64,000 bases of DNA from Rhodanobacter sp. C01 (GCF_002001045.1 NZ_MUNR01000004.1:1-64000), one strand, 5' to 3'; counted from the first letter of the stretch, positions 26,401-35,667 are shown. The notes: generated from the letters alone by a model not told the origin. A program made the numbers and translations.

Positions 26401-27855
26401 TCAAGCTACTGCCATGCCTGCGAAGAACGGGTCGTGCAGGTTGACGAACAACCGCTTGGTTTTCTCGTCCTTCGTCATCCAGATCGCGGACTGGGCAATC
26501 AGGATGCCAAGCGCCTCGTTCAAGCGGTAGCGACCACGAACAGGGCCGTACTGGAGCAAACGGTTTTTGGGGATCCACGTCTGTGATCCCACACCGCGCC
26601 ACCAGCGGGTGCGCAGCCACAGTGCCAAGTTATAGGCATCCACCTGCTCTGGCGGCATCACGGGATGGGGCGCAAACAGTCGCTTGAACTCATCCACGTG
26701 CCACGACACGATTTCGATAGCACGCTCCAGCGTGTCAAGGGAAATCTTGCCGTCATCACCGGAAAAGTAGTGCATTGACGCAGCCAGTCGAGCAATGATC
26801 TCCATCGTTTTTGACGCGAAGTCGTCGATGTCGCTCAGGTATTCGCCAGGACGAATCATCCATTCCGTATTGTTTGCCTGCTGAATCCAGCGTGCTTTCG
26901 CATCGTCCGAGAACTCGATCACCTCGCGCTCGATCTTGCCCGACGCCATCTTGTCCCGGAACTGCACCAGCAGTTCGCGGATGCGCGCGTGGAATTTCGG
27001 TAGCTTCTCCCAGACGAGCTCATCCGGCGCCATCCACCGGGTCCCCTTCGTCGTCTGCGGGAAGCCGACGAGATACCGCGCCCAGTGTCCCGACCCCTTG
27101 GCCAGCTTGCCGCGTTTCTCGCAATAGTCCCGCAGTACATCTTCTTGGACCATGATCCAGATCGACACTCGGGGATTCAGTACCGAGACGTGCTCCTGTT
27201 GCGCACGATCCAGCGGCATGGTTTTCGGCGAATCCCAGAGCCGGTTCAGCACGCCAAGGTTGCTCATCGCGCCGCCTTTGAACAACGACTCACCATCGTC
27301 GGTCATGATGACAATGGATTCACCGTCGCCTTCCAGTGCATTCATGATCGCGCGCTGCGTGATGTCGCTGCGCATAAGAATGCGCAGCTTCGGCTTCTTC
27401 GGTTTAAACTTGGCGTGCGCGGCAAGCTTCGCTTTCGCCTCACTCATCCCTTCGTCGTCGCGGAAAGCCTTGTCGATCTCACGACGAATGCTGTTGTTCA
27501 CGGTCTGCCACCAGTCATTCTCGATTTGGCATGTTTCGAGAGCAGCTTCATGCGCCTTCTCGGTCAACGCATCAACATCACGGAACGGTTCGAACACGTG
27601 ACCATCCACTGGGGTCTTCCGTTCGCCGGATCCGCCGACAACGAGCATATTCTGTGTCACTGCACGAATCTGACCGATCGGCAGCTTCACTGTGATCAAT
27701 CCCTGGCAAGCCATCGTGACTGCACTGGCCAGAGACATGCCAATCATTGCGTCAGGCGCTTGCACGTTGCGCTGCAGTTCGAACCCTGCCTCGCGCACGA
27801 CTACAAGGAATGCGCCCATCGGATACGGGCGCGGAGCAAAAAAATTACTGGACAT
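26401..27855 (-). CDS. DUF3987-type protein of the mobilizable element
   Basis: The 484-aa protein (start MSSNFFAPRPYPMGAF) resembles DUF3987 proteins common in integrative elements and phage satellites. These are thought to relate to primase/helicase ATPases. A VVGGSGERKTPVDG loop (about residue 68) stands where a Walker A-like P-loop would be, with Arg in place of the usual residue before K-T, and IVIMTDDGES about 60 residues later could be the Walker B. The ATG at 27855 lies inside the previous gene's end (11-bp overlap). It probably serves element replication or maintenance; this is inference. Confidence 0.7.
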   Translation of the reverse strand: MSSNFFAPRPYPMGAFLVVVREAGFELQRNVQAPDAMIGMSLASAVTMACQGLITVKLPIGQIRAVTQNMLVVGGSGERKTPVDGHVFEPFRDVDALTEKAHEAALETCQIENDWWQTVNNSIRREIDKAFRDDEGMSEAKAKLAAHAKFKPKKPKLRILMRSDITQRAIMNALEGDGESIVIMTDDGESLFKGGAMSNLGVLNRLWDSPKTMPLDRAQQEHVSVLNPRVSIWIMVQEDVLRDYCEKRGKLAKGSGHWARYLVGFPQTTKGTRWMAPDELVWEKLPKFHARIRELLVQFRDKMASGKIEREVIEFSDDAKARWIQQANNTEWMIRPGEYLSDIDDFASKTMEIIARLAASMHYFSGDDGKISLDTLERAIEIVSWHVDEFKRLFAPHPVMPPEQVDAYNLALWLRTRWWRGVGSQTWIPKNRLLQYGPVRGRYRLNEALGILIAQSAIWMTKDEKTKRLFVNLHDPFFAGMAVA

Positions 27856-28216
27856 GATTCTGCTCCTCTGCATCGGTCCCGTCCTCAGCCACCTTGATGG
27901 CGCGAAGCAGTGGTTGACCACAAGCCGAGCAGGCCACAACTTCGCCGCATCCATCACGACGCTTGCGTTCCTCATCCAACATCTTGCGGAAACCCAGCGG
28001 GTGGAGGGTGTGGCCATAGGCCGTGTTGAACTTCTCCAAAACCACCTTCTGGGGCACCTTACGTGCCAGATGTTGCTCCATCGTCGGGTACGCCTCCGCG
28101 AAGTCGGCGTCCTTCTTGTGCTTGCCATTCACCGCAGCCGTCTCAAGCGACTGGCCGAAGATCATCAAACGCGAGGCGTCTTTGTCGACCTCGGTGAATT
28201 TATGGGGAATACTCAT
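27845..28216 (-). CDS. small protein of the mobilizable element, 123 aa
   Basis: A 123-aa soluble protein, start MSIPHKFTEVDKDA, with a central helical segment and a C-terminal CSACGQPLL zinc-knuckle-like pair. It overlaps the genes on both sides (4 bp with the AlpA-like gene, 11 bp with DUF3987), so all three are one operon. I do not recognise a family; position fits an accessory mobilization or replication protein. Confidence 0.6.
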   Translation of the reverse strand: MSIPHKFTEVDKDASRLMIFGQSLETAAVNGKHKKDADFAEAYPTMEQHLARKVPQKVVLEKFNTAYGHTLHPLGFRKMLDEERKRRDGCGEVVACSACGQPLLRAIKVAEDGTDAEEQNHVQ

Positions 28217-28557
28217 GCTACGTTTCCTTTCTGAAATTGGCGTTTTTTGTTGGCCCGGCCTTCAATCCATGCGATCGCTTCGTGCCGGTAGAAAGCCTTC
28301 GGCGAACGGGGCGAATCGAACAGCGGGAATCCGGTCGGATAGTCGGGATCGAACCCAGGGCTTTGGGGATTCATCAGCGTGTAGGCCTTGCTGCGCCCTA
28401 CACGCGTGATGCTGAGCAGTTCGCGAAAGCGGATGACCGGCTCTTCCACATAACGCCGCCACATCTCGTTTGGACGAATCTCGTCTGGACCCAATTTTGC
28501 TGCGTTCTTATCGTGATTTTCGATAGGGACGGGGTCTGCTTTCTTGTTATTGCGCAT
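28213..28557 (-). CDS. AlpA-family DNA-binding regulator
   Basis: The 114-aa protein has the MerR/AlpA-like winged helix: FRELLSITRVGRSKAYTLM, then FPLFDSPRSPKAFYRHEAIAWIEGR. AlpA-type proteins activate or assist excision of P4-like elements by acting on the integrase promoter or as excisionases. It heads the operon AlpA-small protein-DUF3987 and lies 785 bases from the integrase. Confidence 0.8.
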   Translation of the reverse strand: MRNNKKADPVPIENHDKNAAKLGPDEIRPNEMWRRYVEEPVIRFRELLSITRVGRSKAYTLMNPQSPGFDPDYPTGFPLFDSPRSPKAFYRHEAIAWIEGRANKKRQFQKGNVA

Positions 28558-29341
28558 ATCAACTCCTTAGCTGAAAGTTCCGGTCGACATCGACCGATGA
28601 CAAAGGTATGCGCCTATCCAAACGTAATCAGCGGAATTTTTTTCAAGGTTTTTGCAGTCTGTCCCGGACAACCTTCAATCCCGCCAGTACCGGTCTGCGC
28701 TCTCTACGGACACAAAGAAAAATCGTTCGCACTAAGACTGGACGAGAAGCGAGCCTGCCCCATCCTCTGGTGCCACGTCTTTGTCCATGGCCATCGCCGT
28801 ACACCGCGCAACCGTTAGGGGCCGCGCTCATTCAGTCCCTGTCATGACTACCAGGCTTGGCCTATTTGGAGCGAGTTTGTCTTCCAACACCCATATGGCT
28901 GTTGCCGCAGATGTAACGGACCTCGGATGCTTCGATCTGCCAGTCAATGCCCGCTTGCTTCTTCCATGTGTCGATGGATTACTGGAGGAAAATTAGCTGC
29001 TAAGGCCATGCCACAGCTTCTCGCCGGCATAGACCATCGTTTCGACCAAATTCATTGTCGTTTCTTCGCAAGTTGGCGGCATGAACGCACAAGGCCCGGA
29101 CATGCCGGGCCTTGTGCGTGTGCTAGTGACGGAGTGGATCAGGGGCTTTGAAGCTGTCGCAGGTGGTGCACATGACAATGCCAGCCAGAACTAAAGGTTG
29201 CCACGAACAGGACGCAGTGGATCGTGTCGAGTCTGTCTCTCATGCCATAGGACAAACATCACAAACGCTGCTACGCGGCGCGTCCAAGCAAAGAACCGAT
29301 GACTACCAGCTTCGCGTGGAGAATATGGGTCTGCGATTGCG
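28558..29341. other. gene-free control region of the mobilizable element
   Basis: No ORF with coding character is visible. It contains the AlpA-operon promoter region (28558-28620) and a 14-bp perfect hairpin (29086-29118). It is a plausible place for oriT or excision sites. Confidence 0.4.
29086..29118. terminator. strong GC hairpin downstream of int
   Basis: CGCACAAGGCCCGG and CCGGGCCTTGTGCG form a perfect 14-bp stem with a 5-base loop, 224 bases past the integrase stop. No T tract follows on either strand. It could be a terminator for int or part of an origin of transfer. Confidence 0.45.
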
Positions 29342-30574
29342 TTAGATCGGAGACCTTACCTTTCGAGACGCAGCAGCTTTCCTGCCGTTGCGCGTCGGAT
29401 CAATCAGGAAGTCTGCCCATTCCTGCATCATCGCCTTACGCTCATCCATGTATTCAGCATGGTTATAGCTCGCACGAATCTTGTCCCGCTCGGCGTGTGC
29501 CAGCTGACGTTCAATTACGTCCGGGCGATAGCCCATCTCATTGAGGATGGTCGATGCCGTGGCGCGGAATCCATGAGCCGAGAATCCGATGCTGTCCTTG
29601 CCATTGAATCCCATACGTTCCAGTGCACGATTCAAGGTGGTGGCAGTCATGCACTCCTTTGGTCTGCGGTAGTTTGGGAACAGGGAGCCACGCCCTCCCG
29701 TGTAGGTATGCAACTCTTGCAATAGACTAACTGCGTGTTTCGACAACGGGACGATGTGCGGTTCGCGCATCTTCATGCGTTCCGCGGGGATACGCCACTC
29801 GGCGTTATCTAGGTCGAACTCCGACCACTCTGCCTTGCGAAGTTCGACAGTGCGCACAAAAGTAAGCAACATCAGTCGCAGTGCAATCACGGTCGTGCGA
29901 TAGCCACCGTACTTCTCCAGCGCCTTGGTAAAGTCGGCAATCTGACTGCGTGAAAGTGGTTTGTGATGTTCGACCTTCGGGCGGTGAATGGCCCCTTTAA
30001 GTGCGGCGGCAGGGTCTCCATCGGCGCGCAGCGTGGCAACGGCATACCTAAAGATGGCTGAAGACCACTGACGGACCAACAAGGCTACCGTTGCCGCTCC
30101 CCGCTCCTCGATGCGGCGAATGATCTCAAGCAAATGAGCCGCCGTTACGCTTCTGATCGGCAACCTGCCCACGTAAGGAAATACATCCGTCTCCAAGAAC
30201 CGCTCTACTTGGCGCAGGTAGTAAGGGGTCCACCTTGGTGCCTTTTTGGAAATCCATTCCCTCGCAACCGCCTCAAACGTATTCGCGTTCGCCTTGTGGT
30301 TCGACAGCCGCTCGGCTTGTCGGTTATGTGAAGGATGTACACCCTGCTTGACCAGCACCCGCGCCTTAGAGTGCTCGGTTCGCGCCTCGGCAAGGGCGAT
30401 GATCGGGTACTCGCCAATGGCGAAGACGTTCTCCCTGCCAGCGATGCGATAGCGGAAACGCCACAGTTTCGCCCCGGTCGTACGAACCTCTAAGTAGAGG
30501 CCACCACTATCCGCCAGCTTGATCGGTTTCGGGCCTGGCTTGGTGTTGCGGATCTTAGCGTCGGTCAGCGACAT
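29342..30574 (-). CDS. int: P4-type tyrosine integrase
   Basis: This 410-aa site-specific recombinase has an N-terminal DUF4102 arm-binding domain (LTDAKIRNTKPG, LADSGGLYLEV), a core-binding helix domain, and a C-terminal catalytic domain. The catalytic residues are seen in order: Arg in LTFVRTVELRKAEW, HGFRAT (H-x-x-R), LAHAE (second His) and the nucleophile in SYNHAEYMDER. Such integrases usually use a tRNA 3' end as attB, but none is seen near either end here. It stands at the right end of the mobilizable element with an inverted repeat at its start. Confidence 0.92.
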   Translation of the reverse strand: MSLTDAKIRNTKPGPKPIKLADSGGLYLEVRTTGAKLWRFRYRIAGRENVFAIGEYPIIALAEARTEHSKARVLVKQGVHPSHNRQAERLSNHKANANTFEAVAREWISKKAPRWTPYYLRQVERFLETDVFPYVGRLPIRSVTAAHLLEIIRRIEERGAATVALLVRQWSSAIFRYAVATLRADGDPAAALKGAIHRPKVEHHKPLSRSQIADFTKALEKYGGYRTTVIALRLMLLTFVRTVELRKAEWSEFDLDNAEWRIPAERMKMREPHIVPLSKHAVSLLQELHTYTGGRGSLFPNYRRPKECMTATTLNRALERMGFNGKDSIGFSAHGFRATASTILNEMGYRPDVIERQLAHAERDKIRASYNHAEYMDERKAMMQEWADFLIDPTRNGRKAAASRKVRSPI

Positions 30575-30577
30575 GGT

Positions 30578-30603
30578 GCGGGTATCGGAGTTTCGATACC
30601 CGC
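30578..30603. promoter_or_regulatory. inverted repeat at the integrase start
   Basis: GCGGGTATCG, six bases, CGATACCCGC: a perfect 10-bp repeat beginning 3 bases upstream of the integrase start codon, with a third partial copy (GGTACCCGC) at 30607-30615. It probably serves autoregulation or AlpA binding, or hides the ribosome-binding site in a hairpin. Confidence 0.55.
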
Positions 30604-30615
30604 AACGGTACCCGC

Positions 30616-31020
30616 TATTTCACTGGCTTACAATGGACGCTTGCGGATGCCATAGGCCTTTAAACCCCTATTTTTAAGCCATTTCATCAAGACATCGGAC
30701 GATCTTGGATCACAGCGGATGTCGATGCTAGTTATCGATCATCAGCAGCATGTCGCTCGGATCCTGTCGATTTGCAAGCACGCATATGCGCGGGCATTAC
30801 TCACCGGCGCGGCATGACATGACTTGCTGTTTCAATGGCAGTCGCCAGATGGCGAAGGCGTTCATTGTGCGCGAAGCGGGCTGATGGCGTCATCCTGATC
30901 GCTGCCGCATCGCATGCTCCGGCAATCCGACCCTGATTCGAGCGTGCTCCTTCACGGCTCAGGCACGGTCGCGTCACGCCGTGAGGCGACTTCGACCGTT
31001 CGCAAGTTCTTGACATGTAC
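30616..31020. other. gene-free stretch at the element/chromosome junction
   Basis: No gene or tRNA can be recognised. It probably holds the right attachment junction of the element, since the iron operon that follows has chromosomal character. Confidence 0.4.
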
Positions 31021-31029
31021 CACTCATTA

Positions 31030-31048
31030 AATGAGAATGACTCTCATT
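31030..31048. promoter_or_regulatory. Fur box
   Basis: The 19-bp sequence AATGAGAATGACTCTCATT is an inverted repeat with one mismatch and follows the classical Fur pattern of TonB-receptor promoters. It precedes four genes for iron uptake, so iron-dependent repression of the operon is likely. Confidence 0.8.
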
Positions 31049-31130
31049 AATGACTGCGCCGCTGTCACAGCGCATGTACTCACATGCAGGCACCGACAGT
31101 GCACTTTTGACAATCCAGGGAATTGCCCCC

Positions 31131-31409
31131 GTGACGATCCTTTGCGCACTGCTGCTCAGCATGGCCGGCGCCAGCCTCATCTACCTGGCCAGCACGCAAC
31201 AGAAGCTGCTGTCCGCTCCATTGCACGCCAGCGCACGCCTTGCTGCCGCGGTGGCGATGACCGGCGGTGGAGTGGCCTGGCATGTGGCTGCAGGTACCGG
31301 TGCAGGCATCGCCGCTACCTTGACCACCTGGATGCTGACCTGGGTGGTGCTGCCGTACCTGGCCTGGTGGCGTGGCGCACCGGCTTCCACGCGTACGGGT
31401 ACCCGATGA
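31131..31409 (+). CDS. DUF3325-like small membrane protein of the iron operon
   Basis: This protein of about 92 aa has three hydrophobic helices (LCALLLSMAGASLIYLA; AAAVAMTGGGVAW; TWMLTWVVLPYLAWW). It resembles DUF3325 proteins found next to PepSY and TonB-receptor genes. GTG 31131 is preferred because AGGGAA lies at the right distance; ATG 31050 abuts the Fur box and has no ribosome-binding site. Its stop overlaps the next ATG (ATGA). The role in siderophore uptake is unknown. Confidence 0.65.
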   Translation: MTILCALLLSMAGASLIYLASTQQKLLSAPLHASARLAAAVAMTGGGVAWHVAAGTGAGIAATLTTWMLTWVVLPYLAWWRGAPASTRTGTR

Positions 31410-31666
31410 TTGCCCGTTGCCTCGCCGGCACCCTGCTCGGGTTTCCGCTGGCTGCCGTCCTGCTGAGTCTGCTGTTGCACGCGCTGCCGCAAGACGGGGC
31501 CGACTACGTCATTCCCGCGCTGATCCTGTTCTTCCCGTTGTGGATCGCTTTCATGATCGGCGCCTACGTATTCCGCAGCGGTACCCGCGCATGGCTGACG
31601 CTCGGCAGCGCGAATGCCGTTACGTTCTTTGCGCTCTGGCTGACCCGCCATGCGGCAGGCTTCTGA
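31406..31666 (+). CDS. DUF3649-like small membrane protein of the iron operon
   Basis: The 86-aa protein has three predicted helices (LLGFPLAAVLLSLLLHAL, ALILFFPLWIAFMIGAYVF, SANAVTFFALWLT). It is coupled by ATGA overlap to the DUF3325-like gene and ends 12 bases before the PepSY gene. DUF3649 proteins occur in the same order in iron-uptake operons. The start is fixed by the overlap. Confidence 0.65.
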   Translation: MIARCLAGTLLGFPLAAVLLSLLLHALPQDGADYVIPALILFFPLWIAFMIGAYVFRSGTRAWLTLGSANAVTFFALWLTRHAAGF

Positions 31667-31678
31667 GGAGCGCGAACG

Positions 31679-33238
31679 ATGAAATCCGCAACCATCCGAA
31701 CCTTCCAGACGGTGCACACCTGGACCGGCCTGATCGCCGGCTTCGCGCTGTTCGTGGCGTTCTACGCCGGCGCGCTCACCGTATTCCATGATGACATCGC
31801 CGCATGGCAGAACCCGCCGTGGCGTAGCGCGCAGGATGCCGACGTTCCGGTCAGCAGCTTGATTGATCGACTGCTCGCACAACATCCGGAGACGCGCGAC
31901 GACTTCGGCATCGTGCTGCCCAGCGATGACGCCCACGCCGCATACGCGTACTGGCAGGACAAGGACAATGCCCGCTTCGCCAGCGCCAGCCAGATGGCGG
32001 CACCCAGCGATGCCGCACGCTCCGGCGACCTCGCCGACTTCGTCTACGCGCTGCACGACTCACTCGGCCTGCCCGTGGTCGGCCTGTACCTGATGGGCAT
32101 CGTCAGCGTGCTGTACGGCCTGGCGCTGGTATCCGGTCTGCTGATCCACCTGCCGCAACTGGTCAAGGACCTGTTCGCGATGCGCGTGGGGCACAACATG
32201 AAACGCCTGTGGCAGGACGCGCACAATGCGATCGGCGTGCTCAGCCTGCCGTTCCACCTCATCTTCGCGGTGACCGGCTCGATCCTCTGCCTGTTCACCC
32301 TCACCGTCGCTGCACTCAACGTCATCGCATTCGACGGCAAGCTGTTCGGTTCGTTCGCCCAGGCGATCGCGACAGCGCCAACGCTGACCGCGAGTGGTAC
32401 ACCCGCGGTGATGCTCACGCCGGAGCAACTGATCGAACGCGCCCGTGCGACAGCACTGACGACCGGCGTCACCAACTTCGAGCCGGATTACCTGCACTAC
32501 ACGCACTACGGCGACCGCAATGCGGTGGTGGAAGTCCGCGGACTGTCGCAACACACGCTGGGTACCTACGGCACCGTCGCGTTATCCGGCGACGACGGCC
32601 GAGTGCTGGCCACGCACGTCGGCACCAAGCTCAGCATCAATGGCATCAGCAACTCGTCTCTGTATGCCCTGCACTTCGGCAGCTACGGGGGCCGCGCGGT
32701 GCGCTGGCTGTATTTCGCGCTCGGACTCGCTGGCGCGTTCCTGTTCTATTCCGGCAATCTGCTGTGGATCGAATCGCGACGCAAGCGGCGCCATGTCGAT
32801 CAACCACGGCGCACACGGATCATGGCGCGCGCCACCATCGGCGTTTGCGTGGGCACGTGTCTCGGGATTTCCGGTGCGTTCGCGGCCACGCTGATGGCTG
32901 CGCATCTCGGCATCGACACGGCAATGTCGCAAACGCTCGCCTGCTATGGCCTGTTCCTCGCCGCTTGCGCCTACGCCTTCGCGCGACCGATTCCGCGCGC
33001 TGCCATCGAATTGCTGACGGCGACCGCCACGCTGACCATCGCCGTGGCCATGGCCGATCTGCTCGGCAACACAGCGGCATGGACGCATGCATGGGCGCCC
33101 GGCACGGCTTCCGTACTCGGCGTTGACCTCACTGCCATCGTCCTCGGCATCACCTTCGCACGTCTGGCGCACGCCGCGTTGCGGCGTGCACGCCACGGCG
33201 ATGCAAACAGCGTGTGGGCGCTACCGGCACCGCACTGA
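31679..33238 (+). CDS. PepSY-associated transmembrane protein
   Basis: The 519-aa inner-membrane protein begins with a short cytoplasmic end and HTWTGLIAGFALFVAFYAGAL, the usual first helix of PepSY_TM proteins. Two periplasmic PepSY segments follow, with further helices around residues 130, 200, 345, 390 and beyond. Members are often ferric-siderophore reductases or support proteins encoded beside TonB receptors. A ribosome-binding site (GAGGAGCG) precedes ATG 31679. Confidence 0.85.
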   Translation: MKSATIRTFQTVHTWTGLIAGFALFVAFYAGALTVFHDDIAAWQNPPWRSAQDADVPVSSLIDRLLAQHPETRDDFGIVLPSDDAHAAYAYWQDKDNARFASASQMAAPSDAARSGDLADFVYALHDSLGLPVVGLYLMGIVSVLYGLALVSGLLIHLPQLVKDLFAMRVGHNMKRLWQDAHNAIGVLSLPFHLIFAVTGSILCLFTLTVAALNVIAFDGKLFGSFAQAIATAPTLTASGTPAVMLTPEQLIERARATALTTGVTNFEPDYLHYTHYGDRNAVVEVRGLSQHTLGTYGTVALSGDDGRVLATHVGTKLSINGISNSSLYALHFGSYGGRAVRWLYFALGLAGAFLFYSGNLLWIESRRKRRHVDQPRRTRIMARATIGVCVGTCLGISGAFAATLMAAHLGIDTAMSQTLACYGLFLAACAYAFARPIPRAAIELLTATATLTIAVAMADLLGNTAAWTHAWAPGTASVLGVDLTAIVLGITFARLAHAALRRARHGDANSVWALPAPH

Positions 33239-33311
33239 CCATATACCGCATCACCCTCAACCTCCGGCAAGCCGCCGCCAGCCGGGCATGGATCAATCAA
33301 GGAGTCTCATC

Positions 33312-35471
33312 ATGCCCCCTGCCCTTTCCGGCAGTACCACGCGTTGCCTCGGTACCCGTCGGCGCGCCGTCGTACTCACCCTCGCCGCCTTGGTGGCCGC
33401 GACCGCGCATGCGCGCGATGCCGATCCACAGGATGCCAAGACGCTTGGCCAGGTGAACGTCACCGCGACCAGCACCCTCGACCTCTATCGTGCGAACGAA
33501 GCCAACACCGGCGCGCTGGGCCCGCGCAGCCTGCTCGACACGCCCTTCAGCATCGACACGGTCACCGCCGATCTGCTGCAGAACCGGCAGGCGCTGGATA
33601 TCAACGACGCCTTCGCCGCCAGCCCCGGCGTCACACCACTCGGCACCGGCTATGCCGGCGAGGCAGCCGGCATAGCCGTGCGCGGACTGCAGGTGGACTC
33701 GCTCAACGGCTTCAAGATGGACGGCCTGTCGATTCCTAACTGGGGCAGCGACATGCCACTGGAGCCTTTCAGCCAGATCGAACTGCTGAAAGGCCCGGGC
33801 GGCTTCATGTACGGCTTCGGCCAGCCGGGCGGCATCCTCAACTTCGTCTCCAAGCAGCCGACCTTGCAGCCGTACACCAGCTTCACGCTCGGCTACGTGT
33901 CCGATAGCGTGTTCAAGGAAGCCGTCGATCTTGGTGGCACGTTCGGCGGCCAGGGTGGCTGGGGCTACCGCATCAACCTGGCGCACGAGGATGGCGACAC
34001 CTTCGTCGACGGCGGCCACATCAAGCGCAATGCCGCCTCGCTGGCGCTGACCAAGGACATCGCACCGAACCTGCACTGGCATTTCAACAGCATCTACCAG
34101 GATCGCGACGTGCGCGGCGCCTACTACGGCATCATCCTCGGCCAGGATTACGGCATGGCTACGGGTGTGCGCGTCCCGGCACCGCTCGACGGCGACCAGC
34201 GCGTGAGCCAGCCATTCACCGGCTACCAGACCTCGTTCCGCGTGGCCAACACCGGCGTGAAATGGGACATCTCGCCCGACTGGAACTTCAGCGTCGACTA
34301 CAGCTATGCGCGGCAGACCCGCGAGAACCACGACAGCGCAATCATCCTCACCGACAACCAGGGCAGTTACACCGACCTCAACTACCTGGGCTACTCGGTC
34401 TACAACTACCAGCAGTGGCAGGGCATGTTCAGCGGCAAGTTCGAAACGGGTTCGATCCGGCACGACGTGGTGTTCGGTGCGTCCTGGCAGGGCCTGGACG
34501 AGCATTACCCGCTCGACTTCGCCGACCAGGTGCTGGGCGAAGGCGACATCTACAACATACCGGTGTTTGCCAATCCAAATGTCGCGGTCGGCCACGGCAA
34601 TTACCTGGCGGAATCCACCACGCAGCGCGCGCTGTTCGCCAGCGACACGGTCACGTTCTCGTCGCAGTGGTCGGCCCTGCTCGGGCTGCGCACCATGGAC
34701 TATGACGACAAGACGTTCAATGCCGGCAGCCCGGCAGTCGTTGCACGTTATGAAAAAAGTCCGCTGACGCCGACCGCGGCGCTGATCTACAAACCCATCG
34801 CACAGGTTTCGCTTTACGCAAGCTATGTGCAGTCACTGGAACAGGGTGGCAGCGCACCACAGACCGCCGTGAATGCATACCAGACCTTCGCGCCCACCAT
34901 CAGCAAGCAGTTCGAAGTCGGCGCCAAGACCGAGTTCGATACCTGGAGCACCAACCTCGCGCTGTTCCGCGTCGACCGCGGCCTGCAATACCTGAACTCC
35001 GATAACGTGTACGTGCAGAACGGCCAGACCCGCTACCAGGGCATCGACCTGTCCACGCAGATGTCGCTGGCCAAGGACTGGACCCTGATCGGCGGCGTGA
35101 TGTATCTCGACGCCACCAATGTGCGCGCCGCCGCCGACGTGGACGGCAAGCGCGCCTACAGCGCACCGCGCGTGCAAGGCAATCTCTACGTCGAATATGC
35201 GGTGCCGCAGCTACCGGGACTGGTGCTCAACGCCGGTGGACGCTATGTGGGCAACGAAGCCGTCGAAGCCGACAACAGCAACTTCGTCGGCGCGTATCAC
35301 ACCTTCGACATCGGAGCACGCTACAGCACCACGCTGGGCAGTCACGCGATCACTTACCGCGCCGGCATCGACAACCTCACCAACGAAAAATACTGGCTCA
35401 CCAACTGGGGCTTCATGCTCAACCAGGGCACGCCACGCACAGTACGCGCCAGCATGACGTTGACGCTGTAG
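33312..35471 (+). CDS. TonB-dependent siderophore receptor
   Basis: This 719-aa outer-membrane receptor has a signal peptide (VVLTLAALVAATAHA), a plug domain from about residue 45 (LDTPFSIDTVTADLL; PGGFMYGFGQPGGILNF) and a C-terminal 22-strand barrel ending in VRASMTLTL with aromatic/aliphatic alternation. AAGGAG at 33299-33304 sets the start at 33312; the open frame extends far upstream but overlaps the PepSY gene. It is the last gene of the Fur-box operon. Substrate is probably a hydroxamate or catechol ferri-siderophore, not determinable here. Confidence 0.9.
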   Translation: MPPALSGSTTRCLGTRRRAVVLTLAALVAATAHARDADPQDAKTLGQVNVTATSTLDLYRANEANTGALGPRSLLDTPFSIDTVTADLLQNRQALDINDAFAASPGVTPLGTGYAGEAAGIAVRGLQVDSLNGFKMDGLSIPNWGSDMPLEPFSQIELLKGPGGFMYGFGQPGGILNFVSKQPTLQPYTSFTLGYVSDSVFKEAVDLGGTFGGQGGWGYRINLAHEDGDTFVDGGHIKRNAASLALTKDIAPNLHWHFNSIYQDRDVRGAYYGIILGQDYGMATGVRVPAPLDGDQRVSQPFTGYQTSFRVANTGVKWDISPDWNFSVDYSYARQTRENHDSAIILTDNQGSYTDLNYLGYSVYNYQQWQGMFSGKFETGSIRHDVVFGASWQGLDEHYPLDFADQVLGEGDIYNIPVFANPNVAVGHGNYLAESTTQRALFASDTVTFSSQWSALLGLRTMDYDDKTFNAGSPAVVARYEKSPLTPTAALIYKPIAQVSLYASYVQSLEQGGSAPQTAVNAYQTFAPTISKQFEVGAKTEFDTWSTNLALFRVDRGLQYLNSDNVYVQNGQTRYQGIDLSTQMSLAKDWTLIGGVMYLDATNVRAAADVDGKRAYSAPRVQGNLYVEYAVPQLPGLVLNAGGRYVGNEAVEADNSNFVGAYHTFDIGARYSTTLGSHAITYRAGIDNLTNEKYWLTNWGFMLNQGTPRTVRASMTLTL

Positions 35472-35556
35472 TCGCACGAACGACGTATTGCGTGTGGCAG
35501 GCGTCGATTCGACGCCTGCCACACGCAGGGAACCTTGAAAAACCGAACTCTTACTC

Positions 35557-35642
35557 GTCATTCCTGCGAAAGCAGGAATCCAGTGACTTCCAGTGATTGA
35601 ATCCTAAGGCACTGGGTCCCTGCTTTCGCAGGGATGACGAAA
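35557..35642. repeat. dispersed inverted repeat element (GTCATTCCTGCGAAAGCAGGAA type)
   Basis: The left half CGTCATTCCTGCGAAAGCAGG and right half CCTGCTTTCGCAGGGATGACG are inverted around about 40 bases containing CAGTGA and CACTGG. This type of palindrome is common between genes in Xanthomonadales. It may also end transcription of the receptor gene. Confidence 0.75.
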
Positions 35643-35667
35643 GCTTTCGAGGCTCCCTACGCCCAGC

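Noticed and set aside
26401-28128. 575-aa version of the DUF3987 protein
   Set aside because: The first 91 residues are antisense-like Arg-rich sequence lying inside the neighbouring 123-aa gene. The family start is at 27855.
30616-31020. tRNA gene as attachment site for the integrase
   Set aside because: No TTCGA-type T-loop with flanking complementary arms and CCA-proximal stem could be found.
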